Shown here piece by piece: positions 62,601-64,000 of a DNA stretch of 64,000 bases. Each line of letters begins with the position of its first letter. Position 1 is the first letter of the stretch. The position numbers and the translations under genes were made by a program. The notes under the pieces are model-generated. The model did no database searches. It saw only the letters and a list, made by a program, of their open reading frames with translations, and was not told the origin of the DNA. This DNA is from Bimastos eiseni (lineage: Eukaryota > Annelida > Clitellata > Crassiclitellata > Lumbricidae). Where the stretch lies: NCBI GenBank assembly GCA_959347315.1, contig OY365807.1, positions 17,003,111-17,067,110 on the forward strand, read 5' to 3'.

Positions 62601-63801
62601 CGTTATTACTAGTTTCTTGTTTTCAGTAACTAGAATCTGTAAATTGTCTAATTTCCAATATTTTCTGAAGGATCTTTTCTTGCCTCTGTATATAACTATG
62701 ATGTGTGCTTGTATATATGTATATATATATATGTATATATATTGTATATATGTGTATATATGCGTTTATTTCCATGTGTAATGTATATGCTACAGGGATT
62801 GTGTGAAACAAGAATTTTGTAAAGTACCCAATTTCTTAGATTTTAGACAATAATGTATAATTACTCATTTACTGCTAGGATTAGAGTTAAGGCTAGGGTC
62901 AGGGTTAGGGTTATTGTAGGGTTAGTGCAGGGCTAGGGTTAGTGTAGAGTTAGGGCTTTACAAATTGCCTAGCCATTTTACGAAGTCCCTACTTCCACAC
63001 ATTGCCTGTAACGTGTACACCTTGTAATAGGCTTGTATGCATGTAAATATGTATATTATGTCTGACAGTTCTGTTGTTTGTGCGTATATTCATATTTTTA
63101 CAAACGTTAGTAATGTAACCATAGTGCCATTTTTTCCAATCGATTCACCTGTCCATGCATCAAGCCTTCCAGGGAATTACACATCTGCCTAACCCACCTC
63201 AATATCTGTTGACTACCTATAGACAAGCATCCTTATCTATCTACAACCTACCAACTAACTGACCGGTCCACCAAACTACATACTGATTACCTATAACTGG
63301 ATCGTATCTATCAAATATCTACCTACAGATATACAACACACACATATATATATATATATATACTATCAATGACCTTACCCGTTACTGTATTCTATTCACC
63401 ATAGACCTTTCTACCCATGCACCTATTTCGTCACCAATTCACCCGTTCAGTCGTTATCCAATCAACCCTTAATCCAGTCAATCAATTAACCAACCATCCA
63501 TCCATTCACCAACCAAATCACCCAATGCCCGCCCCATCCATCCATCAATTCATCCATCCATTCATCCATCCATCAATAAATCAATCCCTTCGTCCGTCCG
63601 TCCGTCCGTCCGTCCGTCCGTCCATCCATCCATCCATCCATCCATCACATCCTCTCGTATATCAAAGCAGTCAACCATCTACCCAGATTCCAGTCAATCT
63701 ACTAAATATACATACCTCTGTAACATTATCTAGTTTGCCGTTTTCGTTCAATGACTGCACGACTTGATAGAGGTCGATGTCAGCATATTCGGCAGATAAT
63801 C
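59629..63801 (-). CDS. Single-pass membrane protein B, 3' three exons (partial)
   Basis: Exons (minus): 63801-63716, 61923-61771, 59778-59629, with phases 1, 0, 0 exactly as in the last three exons of gene A. They give 129 residues and a stop. The first exon ends the ectodomain ([20 protein letters not shown], with an NVT site). The second has YYRGLPPTK and the membrane span [20 protein letters not shown]. The third is the tail, with [14 protein letters not shown] before the end. Shared with A: the membrane-proximal GLPP, the position of the span, and the tail motif LDDxCGWxVPYE. The rest of the ectodomain and the signal peptide lie right of the window. Function is unknown; a receptor or cleaved surface protein is possible but unproven. 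Confidence 0.75.
60821..60966. repeat. 24-bp minisatellite with E-box-like words
   Basis: About six units of GATCTGTTGTAGCATTACAC followed by ATGT. Unit joints read CACGTG, CACATGTG or CACGTGTC. It lies in the last intron of gene B. Confidence 0.85.
61060..61120 (+). mobile_element. LINE/SINE 3' tail
   Basis: GTGTTACGGCGCCATATAAA followed by TTGTCGTTATTATTA is the same kind of tail as at 27185 and 54838. Confidence 0.6.
61458..61738. repeat. 20-bp minisatellite, 14 copies
   Basis: CATGGTAGATAAGAACAGAC repeats 14 times with few changes. It starts about 30 bp inside the intron, past the splice donor of the membrane-span exon of gene B. Confidence 0.95.
61939..63715. other. Intron of gene B; simple repeats
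   Basis: No extra exon is supported. It has a (TA)n-like tract at about 62710-62760, a degenerate GGGTTA/GGGCTA stretch at 62880-62957 resembling telomeric repeat, (TA)n at 63345-63361, and CCAT/CCGT repeats at about 63485-63646. Confidence 0.6.
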
Positions 63802-64000
63802 CTAAAGCAACAAATAATTTACAAATTAAAAACAAACATTCTCTATTTGTCTTTTCATATAAATAATCAGTATTCAGTAAATCAGTCAGTTGATAAATCA
63901 ATCAGTATACTTTTCTGCAGCAATCAATTCATTGATATGCTGAATTATTTTCAGCACAGCTCACTTTCACTTGAAATTCATCAAGCAAAATGTTTTCCCC

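Noticed and set aside
62880..62957. Telomere repeat (TTAGGG) cluster
   Set aside because: Only a few degenerate GGGTTA words mixed with GGGCTA and GTGTAG, so it is not a true telomeric array. Recorded only as a simple repeat.

Overview
The window is animal nuclear DNA. The genes are split by spliceosomal introns with GT-AG borders. It carries laminin, MOV10 and ASB (ankyrin/SOCS-box) genes and many transposon remnants and microsatellites. Coding density is low and the sequence is AT-rich, which suggests a marine invertebrate, but the species cannot be named from sequence alone. No bacterial operon, CRISPR array or rRNA was seen.

Layout. (1) 1-8.1 kb holds tandem repeats and short dispersed repeats with no convincing exon. 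(2) 8.1-13.0 kb, minus strand: the first two coding exons of a laminin beta-type chain (signal peptide exon and most of the laminin N-terminal domain), in matching phase; later exons are not visible. (3) 13-22.3 kb is repetitive. It contains a G-rich minisatellite, a dead CR1-like LINE, a 1.57 kb TTC/GAA tract, and a second dead LINE into which a hAT element and another retroelement tail have inserted. (4) 22.9-36.4 kb, plus strand: a complete 15-exon MOV10-type RNA helicase gene. I could join every exon in frame into a 1,017-residue protein with helicase motifs I to VI and the family C-terminus; its introns contain SINE, LINE and hAT pieces. (5) 37.4-42.3 kb: non-autonomous hAT elements with readable 8-bp target duplications. 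(6) 42.6-43.7 kb: an ankyrin/SOCS-box protein in one exon. (7) 44.7-53.5 kb, minus strand: the last five exons of a single-pass membrane protein with a Thr-rich stalk and a furin-like site. A hAT element lies downstream of it and others in its introns. (8) 54.8-63.8 kb: a LINE tail, then the last three exons of a paralogous membrane protein with the same exon phases and the same tail motif.

The most unusual items are the tandem membrane-protein pair (family not recognised), the excess of the palindrome TAGGCCTA (17 exact copies counted by eye), the N-terminal C2H2 finger on the MOV10 protein, and the density of hAT elements with intact target-site duplications. All coordinates and translations were worked out by hand, so exon borders should be read as predictions.
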